From Diplocarpon mali (taxonomy: Eukaryota; Ascomycota; Leotiomycetes; Helotiales; Drepanopezizaceae): DNA of 64,000 nucleotides. Shown here in pieces: positions 1 through 12,872 of this stretch. A program made the translations under genes and the position numbers. Numbering within the stretch: the stretch's first letter is position 1; every line of letters starts with the position of its first letter. The notes beneath the pieces are model-generated. The model did not search any database, was not told the origin of the DNA, and saw only the letters and a list, made by a program, of their open reading frames with translations. The stretch covers positions 18,566 to 82,565 of the forward strand of contig JAENRP010000172.1 of assembly GCA_024741835.1 (NCBI GenBank), given 5' to 3'.

Positions 1-1249
1 TGATAGACGGACTTAAGGTTGCAAGGTCCTGCTCCGCCTGAAGTTTACATGTCAGCGGATCACTTCTGGCACACTTGTTGGTCCAAATACTCGAGGGACG
101 GGAGGAGAAGAGATGGTCCCGAGCAGAGGGGGTTCCTACCTCCAACGGGATAGTTCACCCCTTGACAAGCCGTGTTGTTACTACACCCATCGATGCAAGT
201 CTGCAGATCCGGCGTGGTATAAGTCGGCACCACGTTACCCTAGACGAGCCGTTGTATCAGCACTTTACCCGCAGATCTTGGAAGCTTTGGAATGGCTCAC
301 GACGCCCAGCTGATAACCGCACAAGAAGTTATACGCCACCCCCCTATACACGCGAATGGTGCCATCGAGACCACCACAAGCATCCGTCTTGGCCAAGCAG
401 GGGGGGCTGATCGCGGAGTTGACGTTACTATCCTTGACAGGCGGCGTCTTGGTGTTCCCGTTCGATTTCGGGAAGCATCCCGGGGGGGACTTGATGAAGT
501 CTATCGCAACGCAGTCCTCCCGCTCCGAGCAGAGAGTCTGACAGGCGAGGAAGGTCTTTGCGCTGTCACCACCTCCGAGGTTCTTGCCGTAGGTTGCTAT
601 GTCTCGTCAATACCAACCCCACCTGACACGGGCGGCGGGCGGCGGGGAATCATGGCGGACACACCGACTCCAGTGTAATTCACAAAGTTCTTGCCACCAA
701 CCTGCACGCTTCCCGGGAAGGGCGAAGTGCACGGGGTGAGCGGCGCTGGCGGCGTGGGCGCCGAACACGACCCGACAAAGCTCGCAACCGGGGTCCCAGA
801 ACAACATCCACCGGATCTGGAGATGGGGTCGAAGGAGTACGCGGTGCCGTTGCTGCAGCAGGAACCCTCGAGAGACTCGCCGTCGAACGAGAACTGCTGG
901 TCCTCGGTACAGCAGCCACGAGAGCCATCTTTGGGAGACGTGTATTTGTTGCCGAAGCAGGGCTTGGGACAGACGTTTGGAGAGCAGTAGCAGCCGTTGG
1001 GGGATCCGTCGGGGCTGTAGGATGCTTTGTAGTTGGCTCCGTAGGCGGGATCTGGAAGGGGTGAGAATGGGACTCTGGGAAAGGGGTTGGATGGTACCGT
1101 CTGCGCAGACTTTGTCGGCGGCTTCAGGGCTCAGTACACCTGAGACGCATTAGTACTCTTTCAGATCTCGCGGGCGAGTGGATTATCATGCCCCGAACCG
1201 TGCTGAACATTGTAAGGAGCGCTAAAACGAGGAGGTATACGGAACGCAT
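1..1249 (-). CDS. Secreted Cys-rich protein with Apple/PAN-like modules (3' end off window)
   Basis: I rebuilt this gene by hand; exons are 1249-1192, 1139-1098, 1051-665, 596-301, 239-140 and 37 to the left edge, and the frame stays open throughout. It starts MRSVYLLVLALLTMFSTVRG, a good signal peptide. A Cys-rich segment follows with CYCSPNVCPKPC, GCCTEDQQ and GSCCSNGTAYSFDP motifs, then two modules typical of fungal Apple/PAN-like extracellular proteins: DSAKTFLACQTLCSEREDC, and after an intron TYTTPDLQTCIDGCSNNTAC. About 306 residues are visible. Such proteins are secreted and thought to bind carbohydrate or protein; the ligand is unknown. The first intron (1140-1191) needs a GC donor but has TACTAAT 10 nt before its AG. 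Exon boundaries are inferred; the family call is firm in character but not in name. Confidence 0.72.
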
Positions 1250-2357
1250 TTTGAGATAGGATGTGGTAAGGTTCGGATCATGGAACAGTCTCAGAACGAT
1301 CGTATTGAATGAATGTGTCTGAGGAGGTGAAGGGCTCGGTAGATGGGGGCTCAACGACATATATAGATATTTAGGTTGAGAAATCTCGTACCGATGGAGC
1401 TTGCAGAGGCAGATCTTTGACAGCAATTCTGAACACACTCGAGACCCGACTTGACAAATAATGACCAAAAGCATGCAAAGCTGATAGCTACTATACCGAG
1501 AGCCCGTTGACTAGAGACGAAAGGTCTGAAGATACACCGCACCAATTTTCCCCCTCTCACAGCTGCCTCCACCGGATGAGATGTATCCTGGTACACTGGG
1601 TAAAGGCGTGAGATGAAGTAAAGATCGGCTCAGGCTTCACTTGTGGATCTTACAATCCAATAAGAGGGCGCTGAAGCCAAAGCTGATTCAAGACAAGAGG
1701 TACGAGTTGAGGATGGTGATCAACTCGAGGAGAACCAGGACTGGAGATAAAAACCTGGCTCTGAAAATGGTGCAATCCGACTACGCCCTTTGTCACTCCT
1801 GGATCGAGACAAACAGGCGGCAAGGAATTCCAACCCTCTCTCACTTCTCCGACACGAGTTGGCGTGCCTGGATCCTGCCTCGCATAGGTAAGTGTCCGTC
1901 GGCCACCTGTACAACCCAGAATCCCGGATGCCTCTCGTACAACATGATATACCCAAGAGCCCCAGATCTTACAACCTACGCCGATGCTCGATTACGTCCC
2001 AACAGAAACCCATGGCAGCAGTTGGTTATATAGTCCGGCCATATGACAGATGCAGGAATAGATACTTGAGCGGCCCCTTACGACAGTACTTGCAGGTCCA
2101 TTGATCATCTGGGTAGGTAGGTAGGTAGCACCGCTTGCGACGATGAAGTTTAAAGTGTTGGCCCACTAGGAAGATCTTGCAGTGAAGACGCAGAGCAGCT
2201 TCTGATCTCGAGGGCACGATCATCAGGTCTGTGTTCCAGGGGCATTCAGTAAAAAGGAACCACACACATACATCGCAAAGCCACCCTTGTAGTAGATTTA
2301 CTTCTCGCGCAAGCAACGCAGATGTAAGTAGAGTGTATTTAAATCATAAGTGGCAGC
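1250..2357. other. Intergenic, no supported gene
   Basis: About 1.1 kb between the 5' end of the Apple-domain gene and the 3' end of MAK10. I saw only short unconserved frames. A short (TAGG)n run, ggtaggtaggtaggtag, lies near 2112-2128. Confidence 0.6.
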
Positions 2358-4964
2358 TCAAAGGCCAGCAAGCACCTTCGGCACAGTCCACCAATCGTGA
2401 TACCCTTTCCCCGTCTCAGGAATCTCAATCTTGATATTCACTTGATCACCCGCTCCCGCAGCCTCCACCGCCTTCTTGACAGTAGATATAGTGATACTAG
2501 CGGAGATACAAGCTTTCAAGCAAGCCTTGACGTTGTTCAGCCAGGCATCATGGGAGCCCTGGCAAAATGCTTCTTTAGCACCCATCTTACTCAGGAGTTC
2601 GTAGTGTCTCTTTGCTCCCAGAGCCAACTGCCCTGCTAACTGGAGCATATCAAGGGTCGACATCTCTGGTTGTGTGAATTGCTGCGTGTACTCCTCGAAA
2701 GGGGGGACTGCTGGGAGACCAATCCCCAAAAATGGCTTCATGCGAACTTCATACCGCTTCGTGTCGTCGCTGTATGGCCGTGGTGGTACTTTCAGAAGAG
2801 ACAGACGGCCAAGGACCGCAAACAATAAACACAATGCGTCCGAAAACCCCTCGGTAGCAGCAGCCTCTACCGAAGAGAAGTTGATGAAGTTTAACGCCTC
2901 CGTGTACTGGGGATGCTGTGCCATTGCAGTCTCGCGATTCTGCAGGACAACTTTCAAGCCTCGTGCAACAAAGCCTCTGATCCGCTCAAGGTGGCGGCTT
3001 CTGTGTTTGGATACATATGCCAGGTACCAGTACATTCCTGCTAATTCATCTGGCTGGTAGATCTCGAGCTCGAACCCTAACTGTACCAGCCACTCCATAA
3101 GCCTTAACTTATAGAAGTACGCCCATGAAGATAGTGGGAACGAGTAGATTGGCTCGTCAGATATTTCAGGGTCTACGATAGGAACTTCCTCGGTGAATTC
3201 TCGAAGTTCTACATCGAGCTCTTCGGCATCAAGTTGGAGCCCATCCCAGTCTACGATAATGTGGCAAAGAGTGCGGCGTATCCTACACCGGTTTTGACAA
3301 ATTGTTCGCATGATATCTAGGTATGAGCCAGCTGAACGGGACCGGAAAAGCTCCATGCGAGATGCCATGTTATGCCTCGGATCATGCGGCACTTCAATTT
3401 CGTCGTTAAGCCGATCCAGAAGTTTGTTCGCTGGCAGGACAACGGTAGCCAAGTCATCATCGAGAACTTGACGGACAGAAGTTTTCCCAAGGATGATCAT
3501 ATCTGAAAAAATATAATGCTGTAGTAAGGTACGGACGTAGACTGAGGGTTGTGGTTTCCGAGCCTGAAATAAGAAGACAAAAGTCTGAATATATATTAGC
3601 GAGAACACCCTGGTTGGGAGAAACATACCACAAGGCTATGACTGTCGTAATATTTGAGAACCTCCACAGCGATGGAGGCATCTAAGCAAAGCCTTTCCAG
3701 ATGATCGAATGCAGCTTCCTGGCTGACCTGTACAATAGGACGAGGGGGCACGGTACTCGCGAGCTTCCGTTGTACCTTTACGCTGAAAGATGAGGGCATA
3801 GGTTTTCCATACGGAGTTGATGATTTGAGATCTGGTATGAAAGCCGCCAACTCCAGCCAAAGCTTCTTGGGATCTCCGGATGTTCTAGAGTCTGCACCTT
3901 CTACCGTGGCGAGAAATTGGAGTCTAAATTGTAGCCTGAATTGCAGAGATTTCTTCATGAGAGGATCCATGTCTTCTGAATCAAGGAGCTTGATAGTTGT
4001 TTCAAGGAGGCCCACGATAGCCTCATGTTCGATGCCCTCAAGCAAACTCCTGTTGAAGGTATGAGTCACAAAGTCTTCTTCCTGTATCTAAGTTTTAGAA
4101 ATTTGCAGTAAGTTTCCAAAAAGTATTTTCTAAGATCTCCATACCTCGTACATGTGCTCAGATTTCACCCGTTCGTTGACATAATGACATGTCTTGATGA
4201 GGCCAAGACAATACGCTCTCAGGATCAGATGCATCATAGGCTCATCCAGACAGCTAGTGCTCCTGTCGAAACATGTCTGTTTGATATCGAGCGGGCATGG
4301 AGACATGATCCTATCAATGTACAAGCTCGTGAAGATCGTTTGTGCAAGTGGATGTCCCATATGCCATGCCATCTGTAAAGTCAGCAGAGTTCGGCAAGTG
4401 AGCCCGGAACTTCGTACCTCATGGCATAGCAGCTGATCTATAATACCCAAAACCTCCTCTGGAAGAAGGTCTTGACTAAAGTCAAAATCATCTTCCATGG
4501 TTTCACCTGGCATCAAATAGCCACTGTCCATCTTAGGATCCATAATCTATCAACATTAGCCTACTACCACAAGATCCAAGTCTGTAAATATTCTTACCTC
4601 CAAGGCCCCAACAGATTCGAACAGCGTAAAAAAGGGCTCCTTGATGAGCTGCCCAATATCCAGCTCTACTATTGTATCAACACGTGATCATCGATCAAAG
4701 TTTTGCATTTTGGTGGTGAGGAACTCACGTTGAGTGGCATGAGTAAACAGCTCCGTGATATCCGTTGCTACTACGCCATTGCTCTTTAACTTGGGGGGTG
4801 GAGGTGGCTCAATGTTACATGCCGCGAACGGGTCTTCTGGATGGTTATCGTCGTCGATAGCAAGATTTGCTGTTTCTGTAAAAATATTAGCTCAGGTATC
4901 AGAGGTCGAACGAAGTACTTCGTAGAATACCTGGCAAGATAACAGGCATGCCATTGCTACGCAT
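2358..4964 (-). CDS. MAK10: NatC N-terminal acetyltransferase auxiliary subunit (Mak10/NAA35)
   Basis: Auxiliary subunit of NatC, the cytosolic ribosome-associated complex that acetylates N-terminal Met before hydrophobic residues. Inferred exons are 4964-4931, 4875-4729, 4668-4598, 4546-4418, 4372-4145, 4081-3629 and 3563-2358, giving 755 aa with a closed frame. The family signature GALEIMDPKMDSGY is encoded across exons 3 and 4, followed by LLCHE-MAWHMGHPLAQTIF across intron 4, then ARKPQPSVYVRTLLQHY at the start of the last exon. The ATG at 4964 sits in gccgccaccATG, a strong context. The 45-nt intron 4373-4417 is in frame and free of stops, so a single-frame reading wrongly adds VRSSGLTCRTLLTLQ. 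All introns are short with GT-AG ends. Identification is confident from the MDPKMDSG signature and full-length match. Confidence 0.94.
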
Positions 4965-5583
4965 GGTGGCGGCGACAGACTTTTCTGTATCGGGTTCCTT
5001 ATTGTGTTGATATTTTTTCGATGACTAGCACTTTGAATATAGGTAGTTGCGGAACTTCTCGGTTGGCAACGGTTCCGATTTTTTTATGATATATATTGCA
5101 TTTGGATTCGAGAGAAAACAGGATCCGAATGTGAGGAATACAAATACGTAGAAGAATTGATTCAATTGATATCGCGAAGTTTCTTCAACATTGTTCTCCC
5201 GTGAGTATGTTCAGTGTCAAATGTAATGTAGTATGGCCAACCGATCCGGCATCATCCTCGACGATAGGATTATATCAATTAGGAATATTAAGCTACTCCA
5301 TGCATCCACCTAGAGATACTTGCTCTTAACACCTAGTGCAGGTCCATGCCTTTGACCGCACAGCAAGAGACTATCTTCACAGAATGGGTGACCGGTTCAC
5401 TGTAGTTCATCTTCAAGCGAATAAAATTATATCACGGGTATGAGTCCGACTAGACCCTCTGCATTGTTGAGCTATTCCTCCTCAAATAATACAATTGTAC
5501 AGTCCACGGTTCCAAGCCCCCGTCTCCTCCCCCTCCTCTCTCACTCCATCCAGTCCCTTGCCATCGCATCCACGAATCTACGA
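4965..5583. other. Intergenic promoter/3' region
   Basis: Upstream of MAK10 and downstream of ATP15. AT-rich with T runs near 5069-5085; no coding signal or RNA gene seen. Confidence 0.5.
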
Positions 5584-5949
5584 TTATTGGGATCCCGCCT
5601 CCGCCTGAGCGATACCGCTTGCCTCTGTAACATTCTTATTCTCGCCTTGCTTGCCGTTCTGCATCGAGACAATCGTCAGTCCAATTCAAACCACTCCCTC
5701 TGGAAGCACTCACGTTCCACTTGGCGAACTTCAAATCCATCTCCCCTCTTCGCTCGGCTGCTAGTCTCTTATCATCCTTCAAACTGCGTCGGACGACTCG
5801 TGCTGCGACTGAGAGGTATTTGTTGTAGCTGTTGAAATGGTCTTTAGCCAAGCCCAATACGACAGAAGTATTGCTCAACGAAAGGTCGCTCAGCGTTCCT
5901 GGAAGAGGTAGACGTACGTAAGACCTGAAGCTTTCCACGCGAATGCCAT
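5584..5949 (-). CDS. ATP15: Mitochondrial F1Fo ATP synthase subunit epsilon (ATP15)
   Basis: Small subunit of the F1 central stalk in the mitochondrial matrix, needed for assembly and coupling. Three exons, 5949-5918, 5828-5714 and 5658-5584, encode 73 aa. The protein reads MAFAWKASGLTYNKYLSVAA, then VVRRSLKDDKRLAAERRGEM and DLKFAKW, which is the diagnostic family core; the tail is NGKQGENKN... ending GSQ. Both introns (5829-5917 and 5659-5713) are GT-AG. The first intron interrupts codon Thr11, so the conserved N-terminus is lost if only the long frame is read. No cleavable presequence is obvious, as expected for this subunit. The gene lies 290 bp from QCR2 on the same strand, an adjacent pair of respiratory-chain genes. 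Confidence 0.93.
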
Positions 5950-6239
5950 TATGTGTGATGAGGGGTGGTGAGTGAAGATGCAGAGGTTTGGATATTAACT
6001 GGGATAGCTGTGCAGTCCAGTTCGTTCAGGTCGAAGGCACAAATCGACAAGGTCACGTGAAACAATAGACCCGCTGTTTTTTCTGGGCTGTGGGGCTGGA
6101 GGCTTCGATGAAGGCAATATGTATTTCTAATTCACATCACCGTTGAGAATTACGGACTACAAAATTCATCATATATCTACAGTACACTATAAGAGCAGTT
6201 GTAATAAGCCGTTCTCCGACTCCGGAATATGTGAATATT

Positions 6240-7800
6240 TTATACCTTGAGTCCCAATTCTTCCCCATACGGAAGGACGTACAGATCTCCAACAGCCGAA
6301 ACCGTTGCTTTGCCATCCAACAATGCCTTCGCTGCCTGTAGGATTGTTAGTACATGTGTAGAGTAAGAGCTCCGAAGATCAAAGGTACATACCGATTTCA
6401 ACTTCTCAGCAGTTACACCCTCGACGCTCTTGCCGACTTCGTCGATCTGGAAAGCCTTTCCACCGTGGATAAGACCAGCTCCAGTAGCAACAAGACCTGC
6501 CTCAATGTTTTGGCCTTCTTCCAACGCGCGGTACTTGGCAAGAGCGACAGCCTTAGTGAAGTCCTCCTTGCTGATCGAGCCTTCGGCAATGCTCTTGAGA
6601 GTTTTGACAGCCTCGGCCGAGGCGTTACGGATAGCCTCAGCAGATCCACTAAACTGAATAGATAAGAGACCTGCATCAGAGTAGGCCGATTGATTCGTGA
6701 CAACGCTGGCACCGGGGAAACCAGCAACAGCCTTGGAAAGAAGAGAAAACCCAGGAGACCATTTTATTGTTGACTTGCCGCCAAGTAGAGCGGCGAGAAC
6801 AGCCATTTCTGGCTTGTAAGATGCACCAGCAGTGAAGGAGCTTGAGCCTGGGAAAGCAATAACGAAAGAGTTGCCTCCATCGTGTGCGATTCGTTCTTCT
6901 CCGCCATAGTATTTAGTTGCTTCGCTGGACAGAGCGCTGGCCGAGCTTGGGGTTCCCTTGAAGAACTCACCCACCCACTTGGTCAAGTCCGCTTGACTGG
7001 CACCGTTTGCGACGACTGCGATATTAGACTTGGCATAGGCACTCTGGGCGAATTTTGCAATTGACACTTCGTTCAGATATTTGTTAAGAGGGGTGGAGGA
7101 GGATGGGTAAAGGGGTATTCCGAGACCTCGGTGGAAAGCAAGACCGTGTGCTGAGTTGATTGCGAGCTCAGAGACATTTCCAAGCAGCTTCTTTTGAGAT
7201 ATCTTAACGATGGGCTCGATCTCCTCGTGGTATTCGTGGGCTGTGCTAAGTGTCAGAAGACATGTTTGCGAGCAGCTCCCATCGCAATTGACGTACCAGT
7301 GTACTTTGTTTGCGAGATCACTTCGCCAAGCAGTTCCGTGAAGTATGGCAGATCTTCTCGGAGGAACTTGGCTTCGACGACAAGAGCTTCTCTTGTATGA
7401 TATGAGGTCAATTGACCACCAAGGAGCTCAGATTCTCTCGTAATACGTAGGGCGGATCGCTTAAAGGTATTCTAAGAAGCTGACTGTCAATCTCCATCCT
7501 GTTAATACATATTGATATTCAATGTCTACACACCTTGAATGCAAATTGCTCCAAGCCAGAGGTCAAGCCGGGTGCCGTTTGGTACCTTGTTCCAGCCTTT
7601 GCGATCACGGCAAGCTTCGTAGTTGGCCCTGCCACATCTCTGCTGGCTACTTTGACTCCATTCACATCCGCGGTGTCATACGAGAAGGATGTTGATCCGG
7701 AGATGGAGGCAGCAAGGCCGCGGCGGTTAGACGGCTGTACGCAGCATTGCCTACGAAGGGCAAACTGCGCCTTAGTACCAATCGCCGACCGTGAGATCAT
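6240..7800 (-). CDS. QCR2: Cytochrome bc1 complex core protein 2 (QCR2)
   Basis: Core 2 subunit of ubiquinol-cytochrome c reductase (complex III), an M16 metallopeptidase-fold scaffold on the matrix side of the inner membrane. Exons 7800-7534, 7471-7297, 7240-6393 and 6335-6240 give 461 aa. The start MISRSAIGTKAQFALRRQ is an Arg-rich, acid-free mitochondrial presequence. The first M16 domain includes GTRYQTAPGLTSGLEQFAFK; the second includes PEMAVLAALLGGKSTIKWSPG. No HxxEH zinc motif is seen in the first domain, as usual for core 2, which is not proteolytic. The 57-nt intron 6336-6392 is in frame and stop-free, so retention would insert 19 residues near the C-terminus. It is divergent from RPC82 across 332 bp. 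Call is firm. Confidence 0.93.
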
Positions 7801-8132
7801 TGTTGGGGGAAGATTGATTGTATGAGAATCTGAAGTATTTAGAACCTTGGGTTTGCAGTCGTTGAAGCTCGAAGGAAGAATGCGGGCCGGTACGGCGGAC
7901 AATAGTGATATGTAGTAGCAACTTTCCAGCTAAGCGAATTCACCTAGCCGTTGTACTTTCGTACGAGAATGGTGGGGTAGCGATACTTCTCTCGTGTCCC
8001 ACCAGCCAAAAATTACACTCGAGCTCCAATTCTATTAGTCTCTCTCCACCCAGCCTCAGCACCGTCAATGAAGCACCGGTAGCACTCGTGGAAAGCTCTA
8101 GGGATCGGGGATAATCTCTAGCAGCATACAAA
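7801..8132. promoter_or_regulatory. Divergent promoter region QCR2 / RPC82
   Basis: 332 bp between two divergently oriented start codons (7800 on minus, 8133 on plus). It must hold both core promoters. No clear TATA box is visible. Confidence 0.6.
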
Positions 8133-10366
8133 ATGTCTCGAGTACGTTCTCCTGCTATGTGGACCTATTCTGCGATCACCGCTTTCTTGTGCCTCCGGGA
8201 TTTCGAACTGACAAGCTATAGTCAAAAAACTCAGTAGAGCTGTGCGCCTTGCTGGTCGACGAGACTTATGGCGAATTAACCTCCGTATGTGTGCCGATCT
8301 ATGCGCATTGAAGCTGCCGGTAGCCCAAGCTTCCTAGCGCGCCAGGCTGGGTAATTACTTTTTTATTTGGTCATGTCTGATATTGGAACAGCGCATTTTT
8401 ACGGTGCTTCTCCGACGAGGGCGACTGGCGAGCAGACATATTTCGAATCATACCAAAATCTCTCCTCGAGCCGTCCGACACGGTCTCACCGTCCTCATTC
8501 AGCAAGGCCTCGTCTTTCACAATCTCGACACAGACGGCATCACCTTCTACGAAGCTAATCATGATGCGGCATATGGCTTGGCTCGCTCCGGAAAGATTTT
8601 GCAATCAGTGGAGAGTCGGTTTGGATCATTTGCGCGCGACGTTATGCAGAATTTATTTCTGATGGGTCATACCAAAATTTCGGATCTTGCAGATGTATAC
8701 GAATCAATGCCGGCGCAACTCTCCAGCCCAGCGCTACAACCCAATACGGTCCACCCCAACGCTAAGGGCAAGACGAATGGACATACTGGCACGAACGGCG
8801 TCAATGGTCAAGGCAAAGAGCACTCATCAACCGGGTCGCTGCATATGGTGCTAGCTCAATTACTCGAGGCCGGCATCATTGAACCTGTGGTGGAAAGCAT
8901 GTTGAGGAGCCCTACGGATTTATACAACAAAATCGAGAAGGAAGTGACAAATGCTGTCTTCGGCGGAGGCACGAAGGGCGTGAGGCAGAAAGAGGAATTG
9001 AAGGTTAAAATCCAACAACGTCTAGAATCGATACGAACTGAAGGATCCCAATGGCAGCCCCGGGGCAAGAAGAGGGTGTTGAATGGGAGTCAGAACGGGG
9101 TCAATGGTAGTCATAAGCGGAGAAGACTCTCAAATGGTGATCATGCCATTGATGGCGAACATTTGTATGAAGACGATGGCACGAGAATTGACGTGGGTTA
9201 CCCAGCTTCTCGAAGCAAGAAAGGCCGCATGCTAACATCCAACCAAGCTGAACCTGATCGTACGCATCAATTATGAGAAATGTACAGTCGCGCTCCGTAA
9301 CCAAGCGCTGGTTGCGTTCGCAAATGATCGAATTGGTGAGACTACATCTTTGATATACGCACAGGCTCTACGAATTTTGGAGGATAAAATCCCACGGTGC
9401 CGTTCACACTCACGCGGCGAAGATCTTCCCGATGGCCCCTCCTTCACCACCATGCAACTCACCGATGCGCTTAGCAGATCTCTTGACCCAGGTACGGGCA
9501 TTGGAAAGTCAGAAACAACCAAGGACGGGAAGAAAGGCAGGCCAAGAGAAGAGGACGATGATGTGGACTTGGACGAACCAGAATCTGATAGAGATCCCGC
9601 ATTCAACGGAAAGGCTCCTGAGGATGACGATCCTTTTGCGGACGATCTGTCGAGGCCAGCAAAGCGCCAGAAAGTCACGTTCCAAGACACGCCTGCCGAA
9701 GTTGATACACCTGAGAAAAGCGAGAACCGGATGCAGCAAGTCAAAAACCACCTTCAACTCCTCGAGTCAGATGACTGCCGTTTTCTTCGTAAATGTGGAA
9801 ACGGCGGGCAGGGCGAGTGGACTGTCGACTTTGATCGTATAATTGCGCTCATACAAGAGTCAGAGATCGACAACATGCTTGTAGAGAACTTTGGCACATT
9901 TGGCCATCGGTTGGCGCGGATTCTGAGAAAGTTTGGGAAGCTCGATGAGAAGCAATTGCCGACCTTGGCTCTCATGAAGCAGAAGGACGTTCGCACCAAG
10001 ATGGCTGAGATGCAGATGGCAGGCATGGTGGATGTCCAAGAAATTCCTCGGGACGCTACTCGCAACAACAACCCTGGCCGAACTATATTTCTCTGGTTCT
10101 TCGATGGCGAAAGGGTTGCCTCTGTTATGCTAGAGAACACATACAAGATGATGTCGCGATGTTTACAACGCCTGGATGTCGAACGACGTAAAGCAGCCGA
10201 CGTACTCGTGGTGACACAACGAACCGACATCCAGCACCAACAGCCAGACGAGTACCTCGACGCTGCGCAGATGAATGCTCTCCAGGTTTTCCGGAAGAGG
10301 GAGGAGGCTCTCTTGGGGCAGGTTCACCGACTCGATCAGTTGATTGGTATTTTCCGGGACTTTTAG
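8133..10366 (+). CDS. RPC82: RNA polymerase III subunit RPC82 (C82/RPC3)
   Basis: Pol III-specific subunit of the C82-C34-C31 subcomplex, which contacts TFIIIB and promoter DNA in the nucleus. Exons 8133-8141, 8222-8284, 8392-9192 and 9248-10366 encode 663 aa. The first exon is only three codons (MSR); the second gives KNSVELCALLVDETYGELTS, the usual N-terminus. Winged-helix segments follow, with PRAVRHGLTVLIQQGLVFH in the first and GHTKISDLADVYE in the next. A polar, low-complexity linker with KRRRL lies around residue 250. After the last intron comes LNLIVRINYEKCTVALRNQA, then the C-terminal winged helix VDVQEIPRDATRNNNPGRT and a terminal coiled coil ending RLDQLIGIFRDF. Intron 3 (9193-9247) has gctaac near its end. 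Length fits the family. Call is firm. Confidence 0.92.
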
Positions 10367-11665
10367 CGGATCAGCTCGTAGGAGGACGGCCGGATGGAAC
10401 GATTTGTGATGATATTTTACGGAGCGGTTTTGCATTGGAAAAGGGCGCATGCTGCATTTGGAGAAGGCGTTGATACGGCCGGTGTTCTGACTCGAAACTT
10501 TTTGCAACAACCCAGCGATTCAAAACATAAGAAAAAACCGAGTTGTCGTTCGTACCACCTGGCAGAGAGTCATATACCAGTAAATGTATTTCTACTACTC
10601 CACATTGCGCTTGTGCGATTGCTGCGTTGACATTCCTTGTCAGCTTGCCACGTAGGTTCAACGGCTCGATCATCGGTTTACTTGTTACGAAGAGATGGAC
10701 CTCACGTAGACTGCGCAGGGTTCAATTCTCGTACTCCAGCAGATATTTGCGCTCGGTTACAAGGCCTGCTGGATACCAGCGTTGGCGAGGTGCAACCTGG
10801 GTGTGCTACTCGGCACTCCCCGAGCACAGGAAGCCACAGCGCTACCCGGGACCGAGACCCGACGAGGGAGAGCGACCATGCAGTCGTGTGGCGCGGTGTG
10901 GTGTCGTGTACAAATAAAGGGGGGGNTGTAAACACGCTAGCCGGCCCCGTTCGCTTATATCCCAGGCGAAGAAACCACCCCGGTTCCTCGGTCGGGAAAC
11001 ATGTGTATGTATAAGAGGGCTGCAGATACAGGACGCCGTGTACCCAGGGCTCGCAGAGGGGGAGAGGTCGGTCTCACCAGGCTGGCGGAACAGCAGAGTA
11101 GTGGACTTGCAGACACCACGGGCCTCCCGCATCCACCGCCGCAGCAAGCAGCCCCGTGTTCGTGTGCCTGGAGCTCGTGAGCGAGCCAGCCCGCGCAACA
11201 GCCCGGACGTCGCGCCGGGTGGGCAGGGGCTGGCCGGAGCACCAGTGAGTGACGAACCCCCCGCGTGCGCATCTGGATCTGGCTCTGGATCTGGATCTGG
11301 CTCTCGGCCGCACGCGGAGAATCGCGTCCGGTCCTCACGTGCCCTGCCCTGCCGCTGCTTCTACACTGCGTTCCGGGGACCGGCCTCTCCTGCGCGCGGC
11401 CACGGGGAGCGGTTCGCAGCCTCGCACGCTGGTGTGCCCCTCCGCAGACCCGGCCGAGTCAACACGGGTCTCGGCGCGTTGCCGGAGGAGAGCTGGGGCG
11501 GCGCCGTCTTGGTGCTGGGAAATCCTCGGTTTCCTCGCGAACCCGTATTTCGAGCGTCCCGTGCAGACACTCTCGCGCCAGTGCTGGCGTGGGTGGTTCG
11601 CCATGCGCACCCGACGAGCAGAGCAGTCCATGAACCAATCTCACCGTGTGCATGTATTCTGGCGT

Positions 11666-11693
11666 ATGTGTGTGTGTGTGTGTGTGTGTGTGT
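11666..11693. repeat. (TG)n microsatellite
   Basis: An uninterrupted TG dinucleotide run of about 28 bases. Confidence 0.9.
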
Positions 11694-12872
11694 TTGGGCC
11701 CCCCTGCTCCCCCCTTTTCTCTATCCCCTGGCCGGCGACTCGTGGTGTGAGGTCCGTTGTGTGATGCTATCGAAGGTAGGGTACGAGAAGAAAGTGAACA
11801 GTAGGATGCAGCTCTCTTTCGAAGAGTCGGCCCGCCGTACATCCAAACCAAAGCACCAAAACCCAAAGCCGAAAAACCCGACCACTCGGACTTTTTTTTC
11901 TCTTCCCTTCCCTTCCCTATATAATGATATTGATGTGTACGTTGCCTCTCCACTATTCTCCCTGCATACTTAGCTCGTACCTCCGTTGGCAAGATGAGCC
12001 AAGCCTCTCACGTAAACACGTCCGTCGCAAGCGAGCCCGATTTGCTTGCTTCTTATTGGGTTTCCATCTGCAAGAAAATACAGTCACATGTTCGACTTCG
12101 TATCGAGGGTAAATAATGTTAGTTTCTCGTCTGTGCGCGGACCTATAAATGCTAGATACTTGGCAATGCTGCTTTATATGATTCCCTTAGTATTATCTTT
12201 AGGATAGGCATACTAAATGTTAACTCTATACTGAATCTCTTGATTTCTAAGTACTAAAAGCAGCGAATTGACATTCATTTATCATTGGATATACCCCTTG
12301 TATAGGTACCCTATAAACCCGAACCCTCTAGAATCACCGCGAAGTGCGCACAGACGAGAAACTAGCATTATTTTCATCCTGTACCAAGTAGACGACTCGA
12401 GCACTCTTTGCAGGTTGGTCAGCAGGGGGAGCCATACGCCGGCAGGCGAAAGCTGCGAGAATCTGAGAAGCAACTACTTGATCGTATGCATGCCAGACAA
12501 ACGCCAGGGTAGCGTATATCCAGAGCTGGCTAAAAGTGTGTTTGCAAGGTCCAAGGAAATATGCTTTCACGTGGTGTGTTTTGCCTAGGGACAAGGTATG
12601 GCAACCCTGGCTCTGACAACAGACCCCTTTTTTTAAGAGGGAAAAAAACATGTGTGCCATAGTCGCACACTGAATCGGGAACCGAACCTCCGGTCCAGCT
12701 CTGACGCGGTTCAAAACTTGTCGTGTCTCCGGGGGCGGCGGCGGGGAGGGCTGTTGTCTACTCTCCCATCCTTGCCGGACGTCAGTCGGAACCGTGTCTG
12801 CGGAATCACCACGATGGAAGCCGAGCTAGATTTGGGAGGATGGGCGAGAGGTCCGAGTGGAACTTCCTGGGG

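Noticed and set aside
10640..10760. Possible tRNA, from gggttcaattctcg resembling a T-arm
   Set aside because: The flanking bases do not form a T-stem, and no matching 5' acceptor strand or anticodon arm could be found on either strand.
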